Shown: one piece after another, positions 35,423-43,645 of the stretch | Layout: each line of letters opens with the position of its first letter | Numbering within the stretch: position 1 is the stretch's first letter | From: Plantactinospora endophytica | Lineage (GTDB): Bacteria > Actinomycetota > Actinomycetes > Mycobacteriales > Micromonosporaceae | Length of the DNA stretch: 64,000 nucleotides | Assembly (NCBI RefSeq): GCF_016862915.1 | Contig: NZ_BONW01000012.1 | Span: forward strand, 62,001 to 126,000 | Direction of reading: 5' to 3' | Position numbers and translations under genes: made by a program | Notes under the pieces: model-generated | The model's input: the letters and a program-made list of their open reading frames with translations, nothing else | Database searches by the model: none | What the model was told of the DNA's origin: nothing

Positions 35423-36196
35423 CTACCGATCGGTCGGCCAGTGGCCGCGGCTCTGGTACGCCTCGCGCAGCACGTCGACGTGATCGGTCATGATGCCATC
35501 CACACCGAGGTCGAGTAACTCGTTCATCTCGGTGACTTCGTCGATGGTCCAGACGTGCACCTGGAGACCGAGCCGGTGCACGTAGTCGACGAACCGGCGG
35601 TCGACCACCTTGATCCCCCGGTAGCGGACCGGCACCTGGGCGGCGACCACCGACGGCGGCAGCACCAGCCGCCGGTTGGCCAGCGAGGCGAGCCGGAGCC
35701 GGGCCACCCCGCGCAGCCCGAGCGAGGTGGCGATGCGCGGCCCGGCCAGGATCCGCAGCCGGGCCAGCCGGGCGTCGCTGAACGAGGCGAGCAGCACCCG
35801 CTCGCCGGCACCGGCCCGGTCGACGGTACGCACGGTGGCGGTGACCGCGCCGTCGGCCTTCACGTCGACGTTGAACCGCACCTGCGGCCAGGCGTCGAGC
35901 ACGTCGTCGAGCCGGGGTACCGCCGCCGCGCCGCCGACCCGGATCGTCTTCAGGTCCGCCCAGCGAAGTCCGGCGATCCGGCCGTGCTCCCCGGTCATCC
36001 GGTGCAGCGTCGGATCGTGGAAGACCACCGGCACCTCGTCGAGGGTGGCGTGCACGTCCGTCTCCACGTACCGGTAGCCGAGGCCGACCGCCCGGGCGAA
36101 CGCCTCGGTGGTGTTCTCGTCGCCGCGTGCGGCACCGCCCCGGTGCGCGAACGCCAGCGGGGTCGGCGCGTCGAGGTAGGCGAAGTCCCGGATCAC
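35423..36196 (-). CDS. Glycerophosphodiester phosphodiesterase
   Basis: The enzyme hydrolyses glycerophosphodiesters to glycerol 3-phosphate and an alcohol. The 257-residue protein has the GDPD TIM-barrel motifs: LAFAHRGGA (catalytic His), DENTTEAF (Glu of the metal site), YVETDVHATLDEVPVVFHDP (second His) and FNVDVKAD, plus the closing VHVWTID and GVDGIMTDHVD. No signal peptide is seen, so it is cytoplasmic. It sits directly before the UMF1 transporter gene. Confidence 0.94.
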   Translation of the reverse strand: MIRDFAYLDAPTPLAFAHRGGAARGDENTTEAFARAVGLGYRYVETDVHATLDEVPVVFHDPTLHRMTGEHGRIAGLRWADLKTIRVGGAAAVPRLDDVLDAWPQVRFNVDVKADGAVTATVRTVDRAGAGERVLLASFSDARLARLRILAGPRIATSLGLRGVARLRLASLANRRLVLPPSVVAAQVPVRYRGIKVVDRRFVDYVHRLGLQVHVWTIDEVTEMNELLDLGVDGIMTDHVDVLREAYQSRGHWPTDR

Positions 36197-36273
36197 GGAG
36201 CGAGTATGCCCGGCCCGGTTGTCCGCCCGGTGACCGCACGGGGAACTGAGGGCGGTTCAGTAGGGTGCTGGCC

Positions 36274-37626
36274 ATGCGGCTGCTCGCCATCGACTTCGGT
36301 ACCTCGAACACCGTCGCCGTGCTGCGGGGCGCCGACGGCCGGGTCCGGCCGCTGCTGTTCGACGGTACCCCGCTGCTGCCGTCGGCGGTCTGCCTCGACC
36401 CGGCCGGCACGCTGCTGACCGGGCGGGACGCGATCCGGGCGTCCCGGCTCGACCCGGCCCGGTTCGAGCCGTACCCGAAGCGGCGGGTCGACGATGGCGC
36501 CGTGCTGCTCGGCGACCGGGAGGTACCGGTTACCGAACTGGTCGGGGCGGTGCTGCGCCGGGTGGCGGCGGAGGCGTACCGGCAGGTCGGCGGGGTCGAC
36601 GAGGTCCGGCTGACCCATCCGGCCCGGTGGGGCGAGCGACGCCGGTCCGTACTGGTCGCGGCGGCCGGGGTGGCCGGGCTGCCGGCGCCCCGGCTGGTCG
36701 CCGAGCCGGTCGCGGCGGCGGCGTACTACCCGGCGGTGCTCGGCGCGGCGGTGCCGCCCGGCCGGGCGCTGGCCGTCTACGACCTGGGCGGCGGCACCTT
36801 CGACGCCGCCGTGGTACGCCGCACCGGCCCCGGTTTCGACGTGCTGGCCGAGTCGGGCCTGACCGATCTGGGCGGGCTGGACTTCGACCAGGCCCTGGTC
36901 GAGCATCTCGGCCGGGGTTACGCCGACGGCCGGACCGAGGTGTGGCAGGCGCTGCTCAGTCCGGCGGACGCGGCACAGCGCCGGGCCCGGGAACTCCTCT
37001 ACGACGACGTCCGGGCGGCCAAGGAACTGCTGTCCCGGGCCGCCAGCGCCGACCTGCACCTGCCGGCGCTGGACCTGCGGGCGCACCTGACCCGGGAGGA
37101 ACTGGAGGCGCTGATCCGGCGGCAGCTCCTCCAGACGGTCACCTGCCTGGCCCGGACGATCGCCGCCGCCCGCCTCGATCCGGCCGACCTGCTCGGGATC
37201 TTCCTGGTCGGCGGCTCCAGCCGGATTCCGCTGGCCGCCGGGCTGATCCACGCCGAGCTGGGCATCGCCCCGACCACCCTGGAACAGCCCGAGACGGTGG
37301 TCGCCGAGGGCGCCGTCCGACTCGACGACCCGCCGGCCCGGTCCGGATCGGCAGCGCCAGGACCGGCCCGGATCACGGCTCCGGAACCGGAGTGGTCGGC
37401 GGGCGCAGTCCGCCAGGTTTCGGCGTGGCCGCACCAACCCGGGCCGGGCCGGTCGGCGGCGGTCAGCCCGGCCGGCCTGCGCTCGCCTGTGCCGGGCAAT
37501 GCCAGCACCCGAAGGAAGCCGTTCTGGGCCGGCACGCGCGGGCTGGTCTGGACGGGCGCGCTGGCGCTGCTGGTGGTCGTCGCGCTCGTCGTCCTGGTCG
37601 CGGTGGTCGCCGCCGGGTCCGGCTGA
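36274..37626 (+). CDS. Hsp70-family ATPase with C-terminal membrane anchor
   Basis: The 450-residue protein has the Hsp70/actin-fold nucleotide-binding domain: phosphate-1 LLAIDFGTSNTVAVL (residues 3-17), a connect region, phosphate-2 YDLGGGTFDAAVVR and the adenosine motif IFLVGGSSRIPLAAGL. It lacks a DnaK substrate-binding domain. Instead it has a Pro/Ser-rich linker and one hydrophobic helix (GALALLVVVALVVLVAVVAA) at the very end, so it should be tethered to the inner face of the membrane. Similar Hsp70-like genes occur close to dynamin-like GTPase genes in other actinobacteria, as here (3 kb). The ATG at 36274 is preferred; a TAGGGT box 7 nt upstream suggests a leaderless mRNA. Confidence 0.9.
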   Translation: MRLLAIDFGTSNTVAVLRGADGRVRPLLFDGTPLLPSAVCLDPAGTLLTGRDAIRASRLDPARFEPYPKRRVDDGAVLLGDREVPVTELVGAVLRRVAAEAYRQVGGVDEVRLTHPARWGERRRSVLVAAAGVAGLPAPRLVAEPVAAAAYYPAVLGAAVPPGRALAVYDLGGGTFDAAVVRRTGPGFDVLAESGLTDLGGLDFDQALVEHLGRGYADGRTEVWQALLSPADAAQRRARELLYDDVRAAKELLSRAASADLHLPALDLRAHLTREELEALIRRQLLQTVTCLARTIAAARLDPADLLGIFLVGGSSRIPLAAGLIHAELGIAPTTLEQPETVVAEGAVRLDDPPARSGSAAPGPARITAPEPEWSAGAVRQVSAWPHQPGPGRSAAVSPAGLRSPVPGNASTRRKPFWAGTRGLVWTGALALLVVVALVVLVAVVAAGSG

Positions 37627-37745
37627 CCGGCCCGACCCGGCACTACGCGGTGGACCGGACGCCGACCCGGCCTTTGCCCAGGGGAAGCTTGCGGCACGGC
37701 ACGGACGTCGCACCGTGGCGGCGCTGCGGGCCTGCGCCGCCGAAG

Positions 37746-37778
37746 CCCGACCGCCGGCACTGGAGTCCGGCGGTCGGG
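37746..37778. terminator. Bidirectional terminator between the Hsp70-like gene and gnd
   Basis: A perfect 12-bp inverted repeat (CCCGACCGCCGG at 37746-37757, complement at 37767-37778) with a 9-nt loop begins 10 nt after the gnd stop and about 120 nt after the Hsp70-like stop. Confidence 0.75.
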
Positions 37779-37788
37779 TCGCAGCGGA

Positions 37789-39255
37789 TCAGGCCGGGGA
37801 CTCGGCGCGGTCGCCCGCCCACCGGGTGTGGAAGCTGCCCTCGGTGTCCACCCGCTGGTAGGTGTGCGCGCCGAAGTTGTCCCGCAGCCCCTGGATCAGC
37901 GCGGCCGGCAGCCGGTCCCGCCGCAGGCCGTCGTAGTAGGCCAGCGAGGAGGCGAAGGCGGGGGCCGGTACCCCGGCCTGCGCGGCGTAGCTGACCACCC
38001 GCCGCCAACTGGCGACACTGTCCGCGACACCCTGCACGAAGTACGGCGCCACCAGCAGCGTCGGCAGCTCCGGGTCCGAGTCGTACGCCTCGCGGATGCG
38101 GTTCAGGAAGCGGGCCCGGATGATGCAGCCGCCCCGCCAGATGGTGGCCAGCGCGGCCGGGTCGATGTCCCAGCCGTACTCCTGGCTGCCGGCCCGGATC
38201 TGGTCGAAGCCCTGCGCGTAGGCGACGATCTTCGACGCGTACAGCGCCTTGCGGACGTCCTCCACGAAGGCGTCCCGGTCGACCTCACCGGTCGGCGCCT
38301 CGCCACCCGCGTCGGCGTACGCCCGGGCCGCCGCGGCCCGCTGGTCGGCGTGCCCGGACAGCGAGCGGGCGAACGTCGCCTCGGCGATCCCGGTGATCGG
38401 CACCCCCAGGTCGAGCGCGCTCTGCACCGTCCACCGGCCGGTGCCCTTCTGCTCGGCCTGGTCGAGGACGATGTCGACGAACGCCTTGCCGGTACCGGCG
38501 TCGACGTGCCCGAGCACGTCGGCGGTGATCTCGATCAGGAAGGACTCCAGGTCGCCCTCGTTCCAGCCGGCGAAGATCTTCCCGATCTCGGCCGGCGTGG
38601 CACCCAGCCGCCCCCGCAGCAGGTCGTACGCCTCGGCGATGAGCTGCATGTCGGCGTACTCGATGCCGTTGTGCACCATCTTGACGAAGTGCCCGGCGCC
38701 GTCCGGCCCGATGTGCGCGCAGCACGGCTGCCCGTCGACGACTGCGGCGATCGACTCGAAGATCGGCCCGAGCTTCCGGTACGCCTCGACGGAGCCACCC
38801 GGCATGATGCTCGGGCCGAGCAGCGCACCCTCCTCGCCGCCGGAGACACCGGTGCCGACGAAGTGCAGCCCGTGCTCCCGCAGCGCCTCCTCCCGACGCC
38901 GGGTGTCGGCGAAGTGCGCGTTGCCGCAGTCGATGACGATGTCGTCCGGCTCCAGCAGCGGGATCAGCTCGTCGATCACGTCGTCGGTCGGCCGACCGGC
39001 CTTGACCATCACGATCACGGCACGGGGCCGCTCCAGCGAGGCGACGAAGTCGGCCAGCGACTCGCTCGGCACGAACGTGCCCTCGTCCCCGTGCTCGGCG
39101 ACCAGGCTCCGGGTCCGCTCCGGCGACCGGTTGTGCACCGCCACCCGATGCCCGTGCCGGGCCAGGTTCCGGGCCAGGTTGCGCCCCATCACCGCGAGCC
39201 CGGTAACACCGATCTGCGCCGTGGCGCCGGTGCTGCCACTCGTCTGCTCCGCCAT
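37789..39255 (-). CDS. gndA: 6-phosphogluconate dehydrogenase, NADP+-dependent, decarboxylating
   Basis: The enzyme converts 6-phosphogluconate to ribulose 5-phosphate and CO2 with NADPH formation in the oxidative pentose phosphate pathway. The 488-residue protein has the Rossmann start IGVTGLAVMGRNLARNLARH, NRSPERT (NADP-binding), the family signature VGTGVSGGEEGALLGPSIMP, catalytic KMVHNGIEYADMQLIAEAYD, and a C-terminal helical tail with KAFVDIVLDQAEQKGTGRWT. The length is that of the long dimeric form. It stands between two parts of the dynamin-associated region on the minus strand but is probably independent. Confidence 0.96.
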   Translation of the reverse strand: MAEQTSGSTGATAQIGVTGLAVMGRNLARNLARHGHRVAVHNRSPERTRSLVAEHGDEGTFVPSESLADFVASLERPRAVIVMVKAGRPTDDVIDELIPLLEPDDIVIDCGNAHFADTRRREEALREHGLHFVGTGVSGGEEGALLGPSIMPGGSVEAYRKLGPIFESIAAVVDGQPCCAHIGPDGAGHFVKMVHNGIEYADMQLIAEAYDLLRGRLGATPAEIGKIFAGWNEGDLESFLIEITADVLGHVDAGTGKAFVDIVLDQAEQKGTGRWTVQSALDLGVPITGIAEATFARSLSGHADQRAAAARAYADAGGEAPTGEVDRDAFVEDVRKALYASKIVAYAQGFDQIRAGSQEYGWDIDPAALATIWRGGCIIRARFLNRIREAYDSDPELPTLLVAPYFVQGVADSVASWRRVVSYAAQAGVPAPAFASSLAYYDGLRRDRLPAALIQGLRDNFGAHTYQRVDTEGSFHTRWAGDRAESPA

Positions 39256-39363
39256 CTGCCGCTCACTTCCGTCTTAGGCCACGGTTCGGCCGGTTGCCAG
39301 TACCCGTGCCGGCGTCGGAGGAGCGCTCGCAAACCCGCAGCAGGGCGGAAGGCCCGGTTTCCG

Positions 39364-39999
39364 TCAGCGCTCGTCCGGCGACCAGAACCGGGCAAGCGTA
39401 CTCGTCGCCGGGTCGTCGGACGCGGCCAGCGCCGCCCACGGGTCACCGTCGGCCGGCGGTTCCGTGCCGGCGTACCCGGCCAACTCGTCCGGGTCGACCG
39501 GGGCCTCGTCCGCCCCGTACAGCGGTGCCGGGATGCCGTCGACCGGCTGGCCGAGCAGGGCGGGATCGGTCCACGGGAAGCCGTCGACCGGCTCCGGCGG
39601 CGCGCCGAGGTCCGGTACGGCGGACGGGTCGTACCAGTCCGGTCCGGTGTCGACGTACGGGTCGAGGTCCGGGTCGGCGCCGACCGGCGGGTCAGCCGCA
39701 CCGAAGCCGACCTCGGCGGGTACCTCCGGATGGTCGTCCGCGCCGTGCCCGGGCTCGTCCGACGGGTACGGGTCCGCCTCCGCGTACGGGTCGGTCGGCA
39801 GGTCGTCGTACCCGATCGGCATCGGCGGGTCGGCAGGCGCCCCGGGCACGTCGCCCGGGTCCGGGTCGGCGGCGCCGAAGCCCTCGACCGGATAGCCGCC
39901 GTCGTCGGGCTGGTCCGGGCTCAGGTCGCCGAAGTCCTCGCCCTCCGGGCCGCCGAAGTCCGGCTGGTCGGCGGACCAGCCGCCCCAGTAGTCAGTCAT
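39364..39999 (-). CDS. Lysine-free acidic, Pro/Asp-rich disordered protein of the dynamin operon
   Basis: The 211-residue protein has no recognised domain. It contains no lysine and almost no arginine but dozens of Asp/Glu and Pro residues, so it is strongly acidic and should be disordered. The phrase GFGAADP occurs twice, and Trp/Phe-containing patches (DYWGGWSADQ at the start, LARFWSPDER at the end) look like short binding motifs. Its ATG lies 8 bases inside the end of the upstream GTPase gene, so it is translationally coupled and likely works with the GTPases. Position and disorder recall IniB of mycobacteria, although sequence similarity is not evident. Confidence 0.72.
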   Translation of the reverse strand: MTDYWGGWSADQPDFGGPEGEDFGDLSPDQPDDGGYPVEGFGAADPDPGDVPGAPADPPMPIGYDDLPTDPYAEADPYPSDEPGHGADDHPEVPAEVGFGAADPPVGADPDLDPYVDTGPDWYDPSAVPDLGAPPEPVDGFPWTDPALLGQPVDGIPAPLYGADEAPVDPDELAGYAGTEPPADGDPWAALAASDDPATSTLARFWSPDER

Positions 40000-41920
40000 G
40001 TTCCCGCCCTCGTGCGTCGGTGGCCGGCGGCGGGGCGAGCACCCGGGCCCGGACCAGCACCTCGTCGACCTGCTTGACCCGGGCCCGGGCCGTCTCCCGC
40101 TCCGCCTTCGTCGCGGCGCGCCGCCGGGTCCGGATGGCGGTGTCCTCGGCCGCCGCCGCGTCGATCTCCGCGATCCGTTCGTCGAGCTGCCGCAGCCGAC
40201 GCTCGATCGCGTCGTCCAGGGCGAGCGTCAGCGCGTACTGGAGATCCGTGAACCGGTTGGTGATCTCGTCCGACAGCGCCGCCCGGGCGTCGGCGACCAC
40301 CTCCCGCAGCCAGAGCCGGGCCTGCTGGCGGTCGGTGTGCACGCGGCGCCGGTACAGGATGAAGCCGCCGGCGGCCAACCCCAGGCCGAGCCCGGCGAAC
40401 GGGATCAGCAGGCCGCCGCCGACCAGCGCGCCCGCGCCGAGTGCCGAGGCGCCGGCCATCGCGCCCCGGCCGGCCATGAACGCCATCGACCCGGCCGACA
40501 TCGCGATCATCATGTTGTCCGGCCCGCCGCCCTCCCGGCGCGGCTTGCTGGCCAGCGCGTGCCGCAGCGTCGCGTTCAGCCGGCCGAGCACGAACCGCAG
40601 CTCCTCCGGCTGGAACACCTCGGCCAGCACCCGCTCGCCGACCTGCCGGAACCGCACCTCCAGATCCTCCGACAGCCGCACCGAGAGCGCGTGCAGCGCC
40701 TCGTCGACCTGCTGCGGCAGCCCCTTCAGCTCCTCGCCCCGGGCCTTGTCGATCCGGTTCAGGAACTCCTCCTGGAGACTGCCGACGTACCCCCGGAGCA
40801 GCCCGGTCGCCTCCACCCGGGCCCGCTGCGTCTCGGTGCTCAACGCCAGCGACCACTGCCGCGACTCGGTACGCTTCCGCGCCGCCAACGCCGCCCGGTC
40901 CTGCTTGATCCGGGCCAGGTCCGCCGGATCGGGGTCGATGGCCCGCAGCCGGTCACCGAGTTCCAGGTCGTACCGGACGAGTTCGCTGCGTACCGTGCGC
41001 AGCAGGTTGGCCTGCCGGAGCAGGTGCCCCCGGCCGGCGACGCCGATCAGGGCGTGCTGCAACTCGGCGATCCGGGACTCCCGGATCAGTTCACCGGCCG
41101 CCTCGGCCGGCATCGTCCGGGCCAGTTCCGCCAGCCGGGCCGAGACCGGAAACCACGACGCACCGCCGAACCGGGGAGCGTGGGCCTGCAACTGGGCCCG
41201 GTTGTCGGCCAGGATCGTCCGCCAACCCGGATAGGCGTCGGTCTTGGTCAGCGCGAAGACCACCAGGTTGACCCGCTTGCTCGCCTCGATCAGGAAGTCC
41301 AGCTCCGGCTGGGCGAACGGGGCGGCGGCGTCGACCACGAAGAGCAGCGCGGTGGCCCGGGCCGCCGCGTCCAGGGCGATCTCGGCGTGCGCCGGGTCGA
41401 GCCCTCCGGTGCCCGGGGTGTCGACCAGGCTCAGGTATTGCAGCAGCGGCGCCGGATGGGTCACCTCGATGTGCCGGGGCGGACGCTGGTCGTCCGGCAA
41501 CCGGCCCAGCGGAGTGGCCCAGTCCCGCAGGTCGGACAGGCGCAGCGGTAGCGGCTCGGCCCGGCCCGGCAGCCAGGCCCGAGCGCCGGCCTCCGGCCCC
41601 GGCACCAGTTCCAGATAGCAGGCGGTGGCGACCGCGACGTCGACCGGCGACAGGCCGGGCACCCCGACCAGCGCGTTGACCAGGGAACTCTTTCCGCGTT
41701 TGGTCTCGCCGACCACCACCACCGACGGGCGGGTGACCACCTGGCGGCGCAGCGTGTCGACCTCGGCGGCGGCGTCCGGGGCGACCTTGCGCAGGAACGC
41801 CAAACCGCCGTCGACGGCCCCGGTCAGTGCGGCCCCGAGCGCCGCCTCCGGACTGGCACCGCCACTGCGCGCGGCCGGCGCGGCGCCACCGGCACCGGTG
41901 GCCGTACGGCCGGCGGTCAC
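39992..41920 (-). CDS. Dynamin-like GTPase with C-terminal membrane hairpin (IniA-like)
   Basis: The 642-residue protein has a dynamin-type GTPase domain: G1 GETKRGKSS (71-79), G2 threonine in VATACYLE, G3 DTPG (167-170) and G4 TKTD (225-228). A long helical stalk follows, then a hydrophobic hairpin at about residues 480-535 (MIAMSAGSMAFMAGRGAMAG onward) flanked by basic residues, and a terminal coiled coil. Bacterial dynamins fuse or remodel membranes. Its length and hairpin match mycobacterial IniA (640 residues). The GTG start overlaps the stop of the partner GTPase gene (GTGA), and its own end overlaps the acidic protein gene, so the three form a tight operon. Confidence 0.9.
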   Translation of the reverse strand: MTAGRTATGAGGAAPAARSGGASPEAALGAALTGAVDGGLAFLRKVAPDAAAEVDTLRRQVVTRPSVVVVGETKRGKSSLVNALVGVPGLSPVDVAVATACYLELVPGPEAGARAWLPGRAEPLPLRLSDLRDWATPLGRLPDDQRPPRHIEVTHPAPLLQYLSLVDTPGTGGLDPAHAEIALDAAARATALLFVVDAAAPFAQPELDFLIEASKRVNLVVFALTKTDAYPGWRTILADNRAQLQAHAPRFGGASWFPVSARLAELARTMPAEAAGELIRESRIAELQHALIGVAGRGHLLRQANLLRTVRSELVRYDLELGDRLRAIDPDPADLARIKQDRAALAARKRTESRQWSLALSTETQRARVEATGLLRGYVGSLQEEFLNRIDKARGEELKGLPQQVDEALHALSVRLSEDLEVRFRQVGERVLAEVFQPEELRFVLGRLNATLRHALASKPRREGGGPDNMMIAMSAGSMAFMAGRGAMAGASALGAGALVGGGLLIPFAGLGLGLAAGGFILYRRRVHTDRQQARLWLREVVADARAALSDEITNRFTDLQYALTLALDDAIERRLRQLDERIAEIDAAAAEDTAIRTRRRAATKAERETARARVKQVDEVLVRARVLAPPPATDARGREHD

Positions 41921-43434
41921 CGCAGGCTCCCCTCGGCACGTACCCGCTGGGAGAGCAGGAAGAAGCCACGGTGCGCCACCTGCGCCACCCGGGACTGGGC
42001 CGGGCTCGCCCCGGCGACCGCGTACACCCGCCAGCGGGTGGCCGCCTCCAAAGCGGCCCGGGACAACTGCTCCGGTGCGGCGGCCGGCAGGCTCAGGATC
42101 CATCTCGGGTCGGTGGAGAGCGCCAACCGGGTCAACTCCTGCTCCATCGGCTCCGGCAGCTCCACCGACCCGGAGCTGACCAACTGGGCCACCTCCAACA
42201 GCCGCAGGCGGTGGTATTCCGGCTGTTGCAGCACCTGCTCGATGGCGTCCCGGAGCAGTTCCCGCTCCTCGGGCCGGGGCGCGTGGCTGGCCAGCTTCTC
42301 CAGGGTGGACAGTCCCCAGCCGGCCTTGATCGCGTCGGTACGCCACCGGAACGCCTGGTCGAGCGTGTTGCGCAGCCGGGGGAACCCGGACGCCTGGAAC
42401 AGCAGCCGGACCAGGTCACCACTTGCCAACTGCGGCTGGGCGACGAACTGGGCGATGGCGAAGCCGATGCCGTACAGGTCGAGCAGCCGCAGCAGCCGTT
42501 CCCGCTGCTCCCGGGGTACCGGACAGTCGCGGGAGGTGAACAGGTCGACCGAGGCGAGCAGCACCAGCCGCTCGGCGTGCGGCAACCGGGCAATCGCCCG
42601 CAGTGCCTCGCAGTCGGCGGCGGTCAGCCGGCCGGCCTCGGTCGTCTCGGCCAGCAACCCGACGATCGGCACCACCTCGGAGACCACCCGGCGCAGCACA
42701 CCGGTCTGGTCGGCGGCCAGCGGACCGGCCACCGGCCACGGGTCGGCCGCGCCGCCGACCAGCTTGTCGACCTTGTTGAACAGGCCCAGCGAGTTGATCG
42801 GGTTGCTGGCCAGCCGCGCCGAGACCGACCGGAACGCCTCCAGCGCCGCCACGTCGTCGTCCCGGACCGACTGGGTGAAGACGTAGACGATCGCCTCCGC
42901 ACCGGCGATCGCGCCGGCCGAGTCGTCGTCGATGTTGTCGTCGAACGGCGCCGCGGCGGCCTCGAACAGGAACCGGCGGGCGCCCGCGCTGACCGAGCTG
43001 TTCGTCGACGCCAGACCGGGAGTGTCCAGCACGGTCAGGTCCCGCAGATGGTCACTGGTCAACGTGACGTCGACGTAGGAGATCTCGGCCCGGGGCACGC
43101 CGAGCCGCTGCGGGATCATGCCGGCGTCGTCCAGCGGCAGGCTGAGCCGGCTGCCGTCCCGGCGTACCACGTCGACCCGGTCGGCGGTGCCGTAGCGGAA
43201 CTGGGTGACGATCCGGGTGCACTCGCCGACCTCGGTCGGCGCCACCCGCCGACCGATCAGCGCGTTGACCAGCGTCGACTTACCGGCCTTGAGCCGGCCG
43301 GCGATCGCCACCCGCAGCGGCTCGTCGAGCCGGCGGCGTACCCCCGACACCTGGGTTCCGGTAGCGGCACCGAGTCGCGGACCGACCTCGTCACAGAGGC
43401 CGGCGACCCGGGCGCTGAGCGGACCTGCTCCCAT
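41917..43434 (-). CDS. Dynamin-like GTPase without membrane hairpin (IniC-like)
   Basis: The 505-residue protein has G1 GRLKAGKST (46-54), the G2 threonine in GECTRIVTQF, G3 DTPG (137-140) and G4 NKVD (220-223), followed by helical stalk regions and no obvious membrane segment. Length and architecture match IniC (493 residues in M. tuberculosis), which pairs with IniA; tandem bacterial dynamins usually act as hetero-oligomers. It is first in a three-gene operon, overlapping the next gene by four bases. The promoter region is shared with the divergent STAND regulator. ATG at 43434; the upstream ribosome-binding site is weak. Confidence 0.9.
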   Translation of the reverse strand: MGAGPLSARVAGLCDEVGPRLGAATGTQVSGVRRRLDEPLRVAIAGRLKAGKSTLVNALIGRRVAPTEVGECTRIVTQFRYGTADRVDVVRRDGSRLSLPLDDAGMIPQRLGVPRAEISYVDVTLTSDHLRDLTVLDTPGLASTNSSVSAGARRFLFEAAAAPFDDNIDDDSAGAIAGAEAIVYVFTQSVRDDDVAALEAFRSVSARLASNPINSLGLFNKVDKLVGGAADPWPVAGPLAADQTGVLRRVVSEVVPIVGLLAETTEAGRLTAADCEALRAIARLPHAERLVLLASVDLFTSRDCPVPREQRERLLRLLDLYGIGFAIAQFVAQPQLASGDLVRLLFQASGFPRLRNTLDQAFRWRTDAIKAGWGLSTLEKLASHAPRPEERELLRDAIEQVLQQPEYHRLRLLEVAQLVSSGSVELPEPMEQELTRLALSTDPRWILSLPAAAPEQLSRAALEAATRWRVYAVAGASPAQSRVAQVAHRGFFLLSQRVRAEGSLR

Positions 43435-43566
43435 CGCTCGTCAGCCGGCGGTGCGGTCGGCGACAATGGCAGGAACCCGGTGGTGGAGCACGCTCATCTC
43501 GTCTGCTGTCCTTCCGACACGACGGCGGGGGCGGGCTGCCCCTGCCGGACATCACACTACGAATAT

Positions 43567-43613
43567 CCTGCCGGCGCAGGATCCCATGTTCGTGCCACCG
43601 TCTTCCACGGTGG
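43567..43613. promoter_or_regulatory. Dyads in the divergent promoter region of the dynamin operon and its putative regulator
   Basis: CCACCGT-CTTCC-ACGGTGG (43595-43613) is a perfect 7-bp inverted repeat, and CCTGC-CGGC-GCAGG (43567-43580) is a second small dyad. Both lie in the 211-bp gap between the divergent GTPase and STAND-regulator genes. They are candidate operators for the adjacent LuxR-type regulator; this is inference from place and symmetry. Confidence 0.45.
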
Positions 43614-43645
43614 TGAGGCGTCGACGGGGGCGGGGGAGGAGCACA

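Noticed and set aside
43205-43645. N-terminal extension of the STAND regulator.
   Set aside because: It overlaps the divergent GTPase gene antisense; the GTG at 43646 has a strong ribosome-binding site.
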